Made by a program: the position numbers and the translations under genes. Of a DNA stretch of 64,000 nucleotides, positions 51,719-61,071 are shown in pieces. This stretch comes from Bacteroidaceae bacterium (GTDB taxonomy: Bacteria; Bacteroidota; Bacteroidia; Bacteroidales; Bacteroidaceae): assembly GCA_017521285.1 (NCBI GenBank), contig JAFXDG010000105.1, forward strand, positions 1 to 64,000. Reading direction: 5' to 3'. Position 1 is the stretch's first letter; each line of letters opens with the position of its first letter. The notes beneath the pieces are model-generated. The model saw only the letters and a program-made list of their open reading frames with translations, searched no databases and was not told the origin of the DNA.

Positions 51719-51749
51719 CCCGACAACAAAATTGTCGGGAACGGTGGCT
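51719..51749 (+). repeat. Hairpin repeat family A, copy 5
   Basis: CCCGACAA / TTGTCGGG arms around caaaa, then AACGGTGGCT. It differs from copy 3 only in the loop. It lies directly after the 599-residue gene. Confidence 0.65.
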
Positions 51750-51798
51750 TGGTAAGCCAATTATAGAATGTGATTGAGATAAACAAAAAGATAAAAGC

Positions 51799-54255
51799 AT
51801 GAAAGAGAAATCAGAATTTGAGAAGCGGACGGCGGAGAAGCAGGTGTCGCTGCTCACTGAGGCACTGACGAGTGCGGTGGATGCCAAGGGACATTGGTTG
51901 AATGCAAGCGGCAAACTCTATCCGAAGCTCTATCCCAAGGGCTTTTCGGTCAGTCCGTTCAATGCCCTTGTCCTTGCCCTTGACTCCGATGCCAAGGGTT
52001 GCAAGAGCAATCTGTTTACGCAGTTCTCCGAAGCGAAGGCACGGGGTGAGAGCGTGAGGGAGCATGAGAAAGGTGTGCCGTTCCTGTATTACAATTGGAA
52101 TAAGTACGTCAACCGCAACAATCCCGACGATGTCATCACCAAGGAGGCATACGCAGAACTGTCGGAACAGGACAAACAGCAGTACAAGGGAGTGAAAAAC
52201 CGTGAGATCCGTGTGCTGTTCAATATCGACCAGACGCTACTGCCTATGGCTAACGAAACAGCCTACACTACGGCATTGAAGAAGGATGGCACGGTGGAGG
52301 ATAGAGGTTATGGCGACAAGGAGGACAAGCAGCTGCATGGGTGCGTCAACGGATTCCTTCAGAAGATGAAGGACAACCTCGTGAATGTACGTCAGGACGG
52401 CACGGGTGTGGCGCACTACGACACCGAGAAGGATGTCATCTACCTGCCACGGCAGCGTGACTTCGAGCACTACAATGACTATGTACAGGAGATGATGCGT
52501 CAGTTGGTGTCTGCCACCGGTCATCAGCAGCGGTTGGCACGTGAGGGCATGGTCATGAAGAACGGCAAAGCCCCGTCGGAGGATGCCGTGAAGAAGGAAC
52601 GACTCATCACTGAGATAGCTTCGGGCGTGAAGATGCTCGAACTGGGACTGCCTGCCCGTCTGTCAAAGGACAGCCTTAGCATGGTGGACTATTGGACGAG
52701 GGAACTGAAGGAAGACCCTTGTCTGATTGATGCCATCGAGAGTGAGGTGAACGGTGCGCTGAAGGTGTTGAAGAAAGCCGAACTGGGTGAAAAGGTGGAG
52801 TATGCCACCGACCAGCATCAGCGAGAGACGGCGCAGATACAGGTGCAGTTGCCCAACCACTACTTCGTAGCAGACGAAATCAAGCAGCATCCCAACGAGG
52901 AGCAGCGTACTGTGGTCATCGTGCGTGATGATGCCAGCAAGACCGCCGATGTGGTGCTGCCACAGGGTGCATCGTTGGAGGTGAACAACGAGATCAAGGG
53001 CATGAACAAGCAACGCTTCACCAATGCCTTGCAGAAAGAGGGTTATGACAACGTGCGTTTCTACAATCCCGACGGAGCCTTGGGCTTCCGTCCCGACGAC
53101 AGTTATTTCGCCGACAAGAAAATCACGGTATCAAGACTGCGCAACTGGTCTATCGAAGACCTATCCTCGTTGGATGCTTCTGAGGCCGTAACCCACAGCC
53201 GTGACATCGGTTTCGACAATGTGCAGTTGGTAAAGGATGACAAGGAGCGGTGGGCATTGTACATCAAGCCCGAAGGTAAGGAGGGCTTTGCCGTCTATCC
53301 CGACAAAGGAGACCTCAATCATTTCTTCACCACCTTGAAGCAGTCGATGGACAACATCGAGCGTGTGCGTGAGGAACTGGCACAGAAGTATTATGCTATG
53401 GCAGAGGCGAAACCCGACCTGAAGGTGGACATCTTCGGAGGTAATGAGCAGGAGGTTGATTTGAACCGCATCCAGCGTGTGGCAGTATTCCGTGCCAAAT
53501 CGGGCGAATGCCTGTGTGCAGCCACTATTGACGGCAAGAAGTTGCAGCCGAGAAGTGTCAGTCCGTCACAATGGCAACGATTGTGGGTGGCTCCTGACAG
53601 GGATTCCTACAAGCAGAACCTTGCCGCCTCGCTGTTTGCTGATGTATTGCAGAAAGACAACAATGTCGAGCAAAGTACACAAGAGAAGCAGGAAGAAGCG
53701 ACGGAGGTGAAGCAAGCGGAGACGGCAATTGTCGATAAGCATGATGAACAGAAGGAAGTGGTACTTAAGGAAGATAAAAGCTCTGAACAAAGGGAAGAGA
53801 AGAAACAAGAGGAAAAGAAAGAAGAAAAGAAGGATGAAAAGGCTGTCAAGGCTGCTGTCTCTCCCCTTGTCCAACAATATCTTGACTTGAAGAAGAAGCA
53901 TCCTGATGCCATTCTTTTGTTTCGCTGCGGTGACTTCTATGAGACCTACAAGGATGATGCGGTGAAGGCATCCAAAATATTGGGTATTACGCTGACAAAG
54001 AGCAATGGGCGCAAGGATGATGAAGGCAAGCCGTTGGCAATGGCAGGATTCCCATATCATGCCCTCGACACCTATCTGCCGAAGCTCATTCGTGCTGGTG
54101 AACGGGTGGCCATCTGTGACCAGTTGGAAATGCCGAAGCAGACAACATCATCGAAGCGTGGAATTACGGAGATGGTGTCACCTGGAAAAGAGACAGGAAA
54201 GCAGATGGCACAGGAAAGTCAAGAAACAGAACAACACACCAGTCTAAGGAGATAG
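51799..54255 (+). CDS. Polyvalent protein: ArdC-like N-terminus, zincin-like remnant and MutS domain I
   Basis: A protein of 818 residues. The N-terminal 130 residues resemble the ssDNA-binding ArdC domain ([27 protein letters not shown]). The middle has a metallopeptidase-like region without a clear His-Glu-x-x-His, then repeated modules. A Lys/Glu-rich linker (about 625-685) leads to a MutS mismatch-recognition domain I (about 686-800): [31 protein letters not shown] with the Phe-x-Glu motif, and [13 protein letters not shown]. No ATPase domain follows, so it is not a repair MutS. It would coat or protect the incoming strand in the recipient cytoplasm. Its stop is 5 bp before the next gene. 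Confidence 0.75.
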   Translation: MKEKSEFEKRTAEKQVSLLTEALTSAVDAKGHWLNASGKLYPKLYPKGFSVSPFNALVLALDSDAKGCKSNLFTQFSEAKARGESVREHEKGVPFLYYNWNKYVNRNNPDDVITKEAYAELSEQDKQQYKGVKNREIRVLFNIDQTLLPMANETAYTTALKKDGTVEDRGYGDKEDKQLHGCVNGFLQKMKDNLVNVRQDGTGVAHYDTEKDVIYLPRQRDFEHYNDYVQEMMRQLVSATGHQQRLAREGMVMKNGKAPSEDAVKKERLITEIASGVKMLELGLPARLSKDSLSMVDYWTRELKEDPCLIDAIESEVNGALKVLKKAELGEKVEYATDQHQRETAQIQVQLPNHYFVADEIKQHPNEEQRTVVIVRDDASKTADVVLPQGASLEVNNEIKGMNKQRFTNALQKEGYDNVRFYNPDGALGFRPDDSYFADKKITVSRLRNWSIEDLSSLDASEAVTHSRDIGFDNVQLVKDDKERWALYIKPEGKEGFAVYPDKGDLNHFFTTLKQSMDNIERVREELAQKYYAMAEAKPDLKVDIFGGNEQEVDLNRIQRVAVFRAKSGECLCAATIDGKKLQPRSVSPSQWQRLWVAPDRDSYKQNLAASLFADVLQKDNNVEQSTQEKQEEATEVKQAETAIVDKHDEQKEVVLKEDKSSEQREEKKQEEKKEEKKDEKAVKAAVSPLVQQYLDLKKKHPDAILLFRCGDFYETYKDDAVKASKILGITLTKSNGRKDDEGKPLAMAGFPYHALDTYLPKLIRAGERVAICDQLEMPKQTTSSKRGITEMVSPGKETGKQMAQESQETEQHTSLRR

Positions 54256-54259
54256 GCTT

Positions 54260-55816
54260 ATGGGAAAGAACGCAGCGTATGCCGCACAATATGCGGAGGA
54301 AGCCAAAGAACAGATGCGGATGTATGGGATTCCTGCCTCCGTCATCTTGGCGCAAGCCATACTGGAGAGCAGCAACGGACAGAGCCAACTGTCGCGCGAA
54401 TGCAACAACCACTTTGGCATCAAGGCTACGGCATCGTGGTTGAAGAATGGCGGAGAGTATGGAGTCTATACGGATGATAGGCCCAACGAGAAATTCTGTA
54501 AGTACAAAAGCGTGGGTGACAGTTATGAGCATCACTCGCAGTTCCTGAAGCAGAACAAGCGTTATGCGCAGTGCTTCACGCTGTCGCCTGACGACTACAA
54601 GGGATGGACGAAGGGCATTGAGCGTGCCGGCTATGCCACGGGCGGCGGTTATGCTGCAAGTCTGCAGCGCATCATTGAAGCCAACGGACTGGACAAGTAT
54701 GACAGTGAGGTGATGGCTGAGATGCGGGCAGAAGGTCGGTCGTTCGGGGTGGAGAATAATCCTCGTAGAGAAATGCCTGCTGCCCATGTACCGCAGTCTG
54801 CCGGGTATTCCTTTCCTGTGGAGCGAGAGGAGTTTCTCTTCATCACCTCGCCTTTCGGCAATCGCCAGGATCCGATGGATGCCACCAAGCAGCAGATGCA
54901 CAAGGGCATTGACATCAAGACGAACCATGAGGCGGTGTTGGCCACGGAGAACGGCGGCAAGGTGGTGGCGGTGAACCATAATGCGAACACGGCAGGAGGG
55001 AAATCCGTCACCGTGGAATACAGCCGTGAGGATGGCAGCAAGGTGCAATGCTCCTACCTGCATCTGTCTGACATAGCAGTAAAGGTAGGTGACGTGGTTA
55101 ATGCCAGTCAGAAGTTGGGGGTGTCGGGAAATACCGGCACCAGAACCACTGGCGAGCATCTGCATTTCGGAGTGAAGAGTGTATCGGCTGACGGCTCAAA
55201 AAGGGATATGGATCCAGCCGCTTATCTGGCAGAAATCGGACAGAAAGGCAACATCAAGCTACAGGCCCTGCATAACGGCAATGACCTGTTGGCAAAATAC
55301 AAGAGCAATGCGCCACAGGAGCAGAAGGTTTCGTCGGAGGACTGGATGAAGAAAATCCTTTCCTCGGAGGACAGCGGCGTGGGCATTTCGGGAACGAATG
55401 ACCCTATACTCGACATGGCGATGACCACCTTCATGTCGCTGATGATGTTGGCAGCGCAGATTGACAGCAATGATGAGGAACGACAAAAAGGACTTATCTC
55501 TGCCATGGCAGCCAACCGGCTCGTAGATTTGACCTCGCTTGTTCCAGGCATGAGGCAATGCACCATTACTGTGGGTGAGAACGGCAAGACTGTGCTTCAT
55601 GCAGAGAGCGGTACGGTGAAGATTGACCGTGAACTGACCTCCTCGGAGATGAACCGCCTGTCGCTCATTTTGGGCAATGCCAATCTGTCGGAAGAAAGCA
55701 AACGGACGAAGATTGCGGGAATGGTGACAGGCATCGTGGCGACACAGCAGGCTTCGCAGAACTTCGAGCAAGGGATGGAGGCTGAGAGTCAACAACAAAA
55801 TCTGCAAAGGAAATGA
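54260..55816 (+). CDS. Glucosaminidase-M23 bifunctional peptidoglycan hydrolase
   Basis: A protein of 518 residues. The N-terminal domain (about 1-150) is a FlgJ-type N-acetylglucosaminidase/muramidase: VILAQAILESSNGQSQLS with the catalytic Glu, NNHFGIKA, and SVGDSYEHHSQFL. The middle domain (about 195-320) is an M23 endopeptidase with a complete zinc site (HKGIDIK, YLHLSDIAVKVGD, GEHLHFGV). The C-terminal third is helical and unassigned. No signal peptide is seen, so export would need the secretion channel or another route. It could open the recipient or donor wall during mating. The next gene overlaps its stop by 4 bp. Confidence 0.85.
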   Translation: MGKNAAYAAQYAEEAKEQMRMYGIPASVILAQAILESSNGQSQLSRECNNHFGIKATASWLKNGGEYGVYTDDRPNEKFCKYKSVGDSYEHHSQFLKQNKRYAQCFTLSPDDYKGWTKGIERAGYATGGGYAASLQRIIEANGLDKYDSEVMAEMRAEGRSFGVENNPRREMPAAHVPQSAGYSFPVEREEFLFITSPFGNRQDPMDATKQQMHKGIDIKTNHEAVLATENGGKVVAVNHNANTAGGKSVTVEYSREDGSKVQCSYLHLSDIAVKVGDVVNASQKLGVSGNTGTRTTGEHLHFGVKSVSADGSKRDMDPAAYLAEIGQKGNIKLQALHNGNDLLAKYKSNAPQEQKVSSEDWMKKILSSEDSGVGISGTNDPILDMAMTTFMSLMMLAAQIDSNDEERQKGLISAMAANRLVDLTSLVPGMRQCTITVGENGKTVLHAESGTVKIDRELTSSEMNRLSLILGNANLSEESKRTKIAGMVTGIVATQQASQNFEQGMEAESQQQNLQRK

Positions 55817-55995
55817 AAAGGATAGCAAGTCATCTGTGTACATTGCTGGTGGGTATGGTAGCTGTGGCAGGACACTTCATGCTTACCCAATGGCTTTTCG
55901 GTCAGACCGTGGCCATCATCTATCTCGGCTTCCAACTTATCATAGCAGCGTGGATAGTCTATGAACTGATACGTGCGCTAGTATATGATGATTGA
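55813..55995 (+). CDS. Small two-helix membrane protein, paralogue of 39203
   Basis: A protein of 60 residues with two transmembrane helices (about 8-27 and 31-52). It overlaps the hydrolase gene by 4 bp (ATGA). A holin-like or membrane-helper role beside a wall hydrolase lacking a signal peptide is possible but not shown. The relation to the 39203 protein suggests both come from related modules. Confidence 0.55.
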   Translation: MKRIASHLCTLLVGMVAVAGHFMLTQWLFGQTVAIIYLGFQLIIAAWIVYELIRALVYDD

Positions 55996-56067
55996 AAAGA
56001 GATTATTGTCATTGCTAAGACATTTCACTTGGACGATGGATATGTATAATTCAAATAGTATCGAGCA

Positions 56068-56673
56068 ATGATCAAATGTAATGTAACAGTGTGCGGAACG
56101 GTCAGCAAGGCTGCGACCTGCCGCACGAACAAGGAGGGCAAGGCATTCGTGAGCTTTGCCATGAACGTAGTCATTCCAGCGAAGAGCGGGATTAACAAGA
56201 CCATCGAGGTGTCGGTCATCAAAGATGGGACACTGACGGAGGTGGGCAGCTGCAACATCGGCGAACGCATTGAGGTAGCCGGTGTATTGGTACCAAGAAA
56301 ATGGGGCGATGTCCTTTATTTCAACCTGTCGGCAAGCAGCATCAGCCACCAGCCTGACGAGGCAGAGGACTGCATCAAGGGCGTGATGGAGTTCCGCGGC
56401 AAGGTGGGCAAGAGCATTGAGGACAAGACGGACAAGAATGGTGTGCCGTACTGCCAGTTCTCCGCTTTCAGCGCAGAGAAAGTACAGGACGGATTTGAAT
56501 ACATCTGGGTAAGTTTCTTCCTATTCGATGGCAAATGCGAGGCATGGCTGCAACCAGGCGTGAAAGCGAACATCAAAGGGGCATTGTCTGTCAGTGTCTT
56601 CAATGACAAACTGGACTTCTCCTGCCGAGTGTCTGAAATGAGCGAATATGTTCCGCAGCCCTATAATGGTTAA
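56068..56673 (+). CDS. SSB-like protein with two OB folds
   Basis: A protein of 201 residues. Residues 1-95 form an OB-fold with an SSB-like start (MIKCNVTVCGTVSKAATCRT, AFVSFAMNVVIP), and about 105-195 repeats the pattern (GVMEFRGKVGKSIEDKTD, YCQFSAFSAEK). There is no usual acidic SSB tail. It probably binds single-stranded DNA of the transferred strand in the recipient. It sits between wall-hydrolase and ArdC genes, in line with an establishment module. Confidence 0.65.
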   Translation: MIKCNVTVCGTVSKAATCRTNKEGKAFVSFAMNVVIPAKSGINKTIEVSVIKDGTLTEVGSCNIGERIEVAGVLVPRKWGDVLYFNLSASSISHQPDEAEDCIKGVMEFRGKVGKSIEDKTDKNGVPYCQFSAFSAEKVQDGFEYIWVSFFLFDGKCEAWLQPGVKANIKGALSVSVFNDKLDFSCRVSEMSEYVPQPYNG

Positions 56674-56679
56674 TTGACT

Positions 56680-58602
56680 ATGGGAAAGCCTTATGCTAAG
56701 GAAGGTCCGAGTGCCGAAGACAAGGCACTCGACCTGTTTGCCGATATGATGATTGAGCGTATTCAGTCGCTGTCGGGCAAAGACGGATGGAAAAAGCCCT
56801 GGTTTACTGAAGGTGCGTTGCAATGGCCGAAAAACCTGAACGGACGAGAATATAATGGCATGAACGCTATGATGTTGCTCCTGCATTGCGAGAAGGAGGG
56901 TTACAAGATTCCTCGCTTCTGTACCTTCGACCGCATACAGCAGTTTAACAAAACTGGCAAGAAAGACGAGGAACAGAAGCCCCGTGTGTCAGTACTGAAA
57001 GGTGAGCATTCTTTCCCCGTGATGCTCACCACGTTTACGGTGGTCAATAAGGAAACAAAGGAACACATCAAGTGGGAGGACTACAAACTGCTCTCTCAGG
57101 AAGAGCGCGAAAAGTACAATGTATATCCAAAGCTTCAGACTTACCATGTCTTCAATGTGGCGCAGACCAACCTGAAGGAGGTCAGACCAGAGTTTTGGGA
57201 GAAACTGGAACAGGAATACTCGATGCCCAAGGTAGAGAAGGACGAGCAGTTTGCCTTTGAACCCGTGGATAGGATGATAGCGGACAACCGTTGGATATGT
57301 CCCATCAAACCGATGTTCGGTGATTCCGCCTATTTCTCCATCAGCAAGAATGAGATTGTGATGCCTGAGAAAAGGCAGTTCAAGGATGGGGAGTCTTTCT
57401 ACTCGAACCTTTTCCACGAGATGGGACACTCCACGGGTGCGGAGGGACAGTTAGACCGCATCAAGCCCGCTACCTTCGGCTCGGCAGAGTATGCACGCGA
57501 GGAACTGGTGGCAGAACTGACGGCTGCGCTGACCGCTCAGCGGTATGGCATGACAAAGCATCTGAAAGGAGATTCGGCTGCCTATTTGAAGTCTTGGCTG
57601 GATTCGCTGAAGGAGTCGCCGCAGTTCATCAAGACCACGCTACTCGATGTGAAAAAAGCTACCTCAATGCTCACGCAGCATATCGACAAGATTGCTATGG
57701 AGATAGACCAGGAGAAAAAGGCTGAGCAGGAAAACGGGCAAGGGAAAAGTTATCTATCCATAGATGACGGCGACCATGCAGTCTTGGCATATAATGGTTC
57801 TGCTGTATATATCCAGCATCATGAGAAGGAGGACTCTGTAAAGATTGCTGTGCCGACGAGTAACGGTCTGGAAGTGAAACTCTCTGTTCCTTACGACCAC
57901 GGCAAAGACCTTGACACCAATTATCAGGAGGCTTTTGCCCAGTACAAAAGCCTGACAGAGCCTTCACAATCGAAAGAAAACGTCTATTATGCCTCCATCG
58001 CCTATCTCCAATCAACGGATGACACATCGGAACTGGATAAGCTAAAGGAGAAAGGTGACTATCAAGGACTGCTGACGCTTGCCAAGGAATACTATGACGG
58101 GAACGGCATGGACGAGGAGCAGACCTACAGGAAGCCGTGCCAGAACAGAGGCGATGACCTGCTAATAGAGGACAAGGACTTTGCAGTGGTCTATAACGGG
58201 AGTGTCGGCGGTACGTATGAGGTGTTCCTGAAGCATACGGAGCAAGAAGTGCGTGACCATATCACTCGCTATGGCATAGGACGTGCCAGTGAGGACGTGA
58301 AGGCTGTGGCGAGGGAGATGACCGCCGAAGAGTTTTCGGAATTGGCGCAGCGAAAAATGCCGATATTCCAAATGCCGAATGGTGGTTTGCTGAACCTGCA
58401 ATATAACAAGGATAAGGATAGCCTGGATGTGGGGACTGTGACCAATGCAGGACTCTCTGTGAAGCATACCTTCCCTTTCAGCCACAACCATTCTATGGAC
58501 GCAAACATCAGCTCTGCGTATGAGCAACTGCTTGACATGGAGGAGTACCAGAAGGAAGAGGTACAAGAGGAGCACGTTGCCAAGTCCGCTTTCCGAAGAT
58601 GA
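56680..58602 (+). CDS. ArdC-like antirestriction zincin protein
   Basis: A protein of 640 residues from ATG 56680 (a TTG lies 6 bp upstream). The N-terminal ArdC ssDNA-binding domain (about 20-180) has WKKPWFTEGALQWPKNLNGR and YNGMNAMMLLL. The metallopeptidase domain carries LFHEMGHSTGAEGQLDR (His-Glu-x-x-His, about residue 246) with the downstream EELVAELTAA Glu. The C-terminal 250 residues hold two copies of a beta module (VYIQHHEKEDSVKIAVPT versus LNLQYNKDKDSLDVGTVT). ArdC proteins shield the entering strand from restriction. This is the last gene of the long operon. Confidence 0.85.
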   Translation: MGKPYAKEGPSAEDKALDLFADMMIERIQSLSGKDGWKKPWFTEGALQWPKNLNGREYNGMNAMMLLLHCEKEGYKIPRFCTFDRIQQFNKTGKKDEEQKPRVSVLKGEHSFPVMLTTFTVVNKETKEHIKWEDYKLLSQEEREKYNVYPKLQTYHVFNVAQTNLKEVRPEFWEKLEQEYSMPKVEKDEQFAFEPVDRMIADNRWICPIKPMFGDSAYFSISKNEIVMPEKRQFKDGESFYSNLFHEMGHSTGAEGQLDRIKPATFGSAEYAREELVAELTAALTAQRYGMTKHLKGDSAAYLKSWLDSLKESPQFIKTTLLDVKKATSMLTQHIDKIAMEIDQEKKAEQENGQGKSYLSIDDGDHAVLAYNGSAVYIQHHEKEDSVKIAVPTSNGLEVKLSVPYDHGKDLDTNYQEAFAQYKSLTEPSQSKENVYYASIAYLQSTDDTSELDKLKEKGDYQGLLTLAKEYYDGNGMDEEQTYRKPCQNRGDDLLIEDKDFAVVYNGSVGGTYEVFLKHTEQEVRDHITRYGIGRASEDVKAVAREMTAEEFSELAQRKMPIFQMPNGGLLNLQYNKDKDSLDVGTVTNAGLSVKHTFPFSHNHSMDANISSAYEQLLDMEEYQKEEVQEEHVAKSAFRR

Positions 58603-58603
58603 G

Positions 58604-58656
58604 AGTAGTATCGTAGTATATACTAATCGTAGGCTTTACTACTCATAGTAGGTACT
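58604..58656. repeat. Short TAGTA/TACTA-rich stretch
   Basis: A run of AGTAGTA, TACTA and GTAGTATA words in both orientations just after the ArdC stop. Same word content as 13504-13622. Confidence 0.45.
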
Positions 58657-58664
58657 AACAATAG

Positions 58665-58699
58665 TCAGCCGCAAGGAGTAATGTCCCTGCGGCTGATTT
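58665..58699. terminator. Bidirectional terminator between convergent genes
   Basis: Perfect 9-bp stem TCAGCCGCA / TGCGGCTGA with a 14-nt loop and T/A tracts on the outer sides. It serves the long operon on one side and the DUF2958 gene on the other. Confidence 0.8.
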
Positions 58700-58708
58700 A
58701 ATTTGGGG

Positions 58709-59074
58709 TCATTCCATATTATGAAGGAATGCTTGTAAATCCTCGTCTGGAATGCTCTTCAGTTTCACCGGCTTGAAGCCGTCCAACTGCTCCACTTGAA
58801 ATATCTCGTCCACTCCATATTTGGAGCCATCCACCTTTACGCTCTCCATTTCATTGACGGAGGTATAGCCATACTCCGTTTCATGCAGACCGCATACGAT
58901 GGTGAACAACGTGGTGTCGTTACCTTCCGGCTGTCCTTCAAGTACGAACCAACGGACGTGTCCGATGAAGAATATTGCCACACAAACGGCATCCTTGCCT
59001 TTGCCGTCCTGTGAATACAGAGGATAGGATTTCAGTATCTCCTCCAATACGGGTGTAATCAATCTGCTTGCCAT
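58709..59074 (-). CDS. DUF2958 protein
   Basis: A protein of 121 residues from the ATG at 59074. The sequence follows DUF2958: LYSQDGKGKDAVCVAIFFIG, WFVLEGQPEGND, then FTIVCGLHETEYGYTSVNEME. Proteins of this family are common in conjugative elements and have no known biochemical role. It follows the 99-residue gene with only 2 bp between, so they form an operon read leftward. No signal or membrane segment. Confidence 0.7.
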   Translation of the reverse strand: MASRLITPVLEEILKSYPLYSQDGKGKDAVCVAIFFIGHVRWFVLEGQPEGNDTTLFTIVCGLHETEYGYTSVNEMESVKVDGSKYGVDEIFQVEQLDGFKPVKLKSIPDEDLQAFLHNME

Positions 59075-59076
59075 AG

Positions 59077-59370
59077 TCAATCGTTGTTAAGTGTTCTGTA
59101 ATACATTCTGTTCTCTACAAGGTGTTCGATGGCCTCTGCTGCCAATCGGCACACCCACTCGTCACGCTGGTCATAACGACCTTTTTGATAGTCGTTGGCA
59201 AGGCGTTCCAAGAAGGCAAACACCACCTTGCCCTTTTCGTTGATAAGATAGCGATGGTCATCTGCAAGGGCATTGCCTACCTTGGCGGCTGACCCCATCT
59301 GACCGTTTACGAACCGTGAGAAGCACTCGACAAATGCCTGCTCGTTTTCTGATAATCTGTGTAATTCCAT
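59077..59370 (-). CDS. Small protein of unknown function, upstream partner of DUF2958
   Basis: A protein of 97 residues from the ATG at 59370 (a TTG 6 bp upstream is less likely). It is helical and soluble, with FVECFSRFVNGQ and VFAFLERLANDYQK segments. No family recognised. It heads the short leftward operon. In Bacteroidales elements DUF2958 often has a small helical neighbour of this type. Confidence 0.5.
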   Translation of the reverse strand: MELHRLSENEQAFVECFSRFVNGQMGSAAKVGNALADDHRYLINEKGKVVFAFLERLANDYQKGRYDQRDEWVCRLAAEAIEHLVENRMYYRTLNND

Positions 59371-59376
59371 ACGCAA

Positions 59377-59764
59377 AGAAATTATTTGTTCAACTTGTTT
59401 TTCTTCCCTCCTTTTGAAGCCTTTCGGCTCCTCTTGTCGGGAACTGATTTTTCGTGCATCAAAAGACTGCGGAATGAGGGCGATAAGGCAAGAAAACAGA
59501 CGGAGGAGTTAATGAAATACCCAAATCTTTGATTTGCGGAAAGCTGTCGTTCAGTCCTCTGCCTGTTAGCATGGCGGTACTTGACCATTCGCCCGGGCAG
59601 TAACTTTGCAAAGAAAAATGGGCATCGGCAAGTGGAATAGACACTACAAAACAGGAAAATCATTGATTTTTAGTGCATTTTTCTTTATTTCTTTCTTTGA
59701 TTTAGGATAAAATATATAACTTTGCCTCCGAAAAAGTGTCACAAGTGACAGTTTTTCGTAAAAT
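59377..59764. other. Intergenic region between divergent genes
   Basis: 388 bp. It contains the rightward promoter and a palindrome for the ATPase gene, a TAACTTTG box at 59601-59608, and a 30-codon ORF (59618-59710) with a hydrophobic C-terminus of uncertain reality. A frame on the reverse strand (59382-59663) is open but Arg/Lys/Ser-rich and looks random. Nothing else is evident. Confidence 0.4.
59717..59751 (+). promoter_or_regulatory. Promoter -7 box and operator-like palindrome before the ATPase gene
   Basis: TAACTTTG at 59717-59724, then TGTCACaaGTGACA at 59737-59750, a 14-bp palindrome between the -7 box and the ATG (59765). This is a good site for a dimeric repressor. Confidence 0.55.
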
Positions 59765-61027
59765 ATGATAGTAAACAGATATAGATACATAGAACAGTTG
59801 AGCCGTTCAAAGAACAACGGGCTCATAAAGATAATCACAGGATTGCGACGTTCAGGCAAGTCGTTCCTTCTGAAGAAACTCTTTCATCAGCATCTATTGG
59901 ATGAGGGCGTGAGAGAAGACCATATTCTCGTCATCGACATGGAGAGTAGGAAGAACAGAGAGTTCAAGAACCCGGACTACCTGTTGGACTGGGTGGAAAA
60001 GATGATGATTGACTATGAGACTTATTATATCATCATCGACGAGGTGCAGGAGGTGGAAGACTTTGTAGAGGTGCTCTCTTCCTTGTCAGTTACCGAAGGG
60101 GCGGATGTGTATGTCACAGGCTCCAACTCGCGTTTCCTGTCCTCTGACCTGGTGACGGAATTCCGAGGCAGAGGTGACGAGATACATGTGTGGCCACTAT
60201 CCTTCAAGGAGTTCATGACGGTGTATGATGGTTCGAAAGAAGACGGTTGGGCTGAATACAGACTGTACGGAGGTTTGCCGCAACTACTTACACAGGTTGG
60301 GGATGAGAAGAAGGCTGATTTCCTGCGTCGCCTTTATCGCACGGTATATCTACGTGACATCTACGAGCGGAACAACATAGAACTGAGACCTGAATTTGAA
60401 GAATTGTCGAAGACCGTAGCATCCAGTATAGGAGCACCTGTCAATGCACTGAATATAGCCAATACGTTCAAGTCCGTAAGCAATGTGCAGAGCATAACCG
60501 ACAAGACAGTGTCGGCTTATCTGGAATATATGCAGGATGCTTTCCTTATCGAAAAATCCGAAAGGTTCGACATCAAAGGACGGAAATACATAGGTTCGTT
60601 GTCCAAGTATTATTATCAGGACGTAGGTCTGAGGAATGCTATTCTGTCGTTCCGTCAGAGCGAGCCGACACATATCATGGAGAACGTCATCTACAATGAG
60701 ATGCGTATGCGAGGATGGCTCGTGGATGTGGGTAACGTCTATCATCGAGTGAGGAATACGGAAGGAAAGCAGCAGAGGGTGACATTGGAAGTGGATTTTG
60801 TCTGCAACAAAGGGAGCGAGCGGATCTACATCCAGTCGGCGTGGCGTATGCCCGATGCAGAAAAGATGGAACAGGAGAAACGGTCGTTGCGTCTTGTAGA
60901 TGACTCTTTCCGCAAACTGCTGATCGTGGGAGAACATACCAAGCATTGGAGCGACGAAAACGGCATACAGATAATGAGTATATATGACTTCCTGCTTGAC
61001 TGGTCAAGTACTGAGAAACACGGATAA
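59765..61027 (+). CDS. AAA ATPase with DUF4143 domain
   Basis: A protein of 420 residues. The N-terminal AAA_14 domain has Walker A ITGLRRSGKSFLL (about 24-36), Walker B TYYIIIDEVQEVED (about 93-106) and a VTGSNSRFLSSDL sensor region. The C-terminal DUF4143 part has a TLEVDFVCNK segment (PD-(D/E)xK nuclease-like core, about 335-350), then a winged-helix-like end. This family is widespread in bacteria, often with gene-mobility hot spots, and its function is unclear. It stands alone with its own promoter, palindrome and terminator, so it is probably cargo. No toxin partner is seen. Confidence 0.85.
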   Translation: MIVNRYRYIEQLSRSKNNGLIKIITGLRRSGKSFLLKKLFHQHLLDEGVREDHILVIDMESRKNREFKNPDYLLDWVEKMMIDYETYYIIIDEVQEVEDFVEVLSSLSVTEGADVYVTGSNSRFLSSDLVTEFRGRGDEIHVWPLSFKEFMTVYDGSKEDGWAEYRLYGGLPQLLTQVGDEKKADFLRRLYRTVYLRDIYERNNIELRPEFEELSKTVASSIGAPVNALNIANTFKSVSNVQSITDKTVSAYLEYMQDAFLIEKSERFDIKGRKYIGSLSKYYYQDVGLRNAILSFRQSEPTHIMENVIYNEMRMRGWLVDVGNVYHRVRNTEGKQQRVTLEVDFVCNKGSERIYIQSAWRMPDAEKMEQEKRSLRLVDDSFRKLLIVGEHTKHWSDENGIQIMSIYDFLLDWSSTEKHG

Positions 61028-61071
61028 AAAAAAGATATGCGCATAGAATATGCGTTAATACATATATGATT

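Noticed and set aside
59382..59663. Reverse 93-codon frame before the DUF2958 operon
   Set aside because: Composition looks random, and no start signal is convincing.
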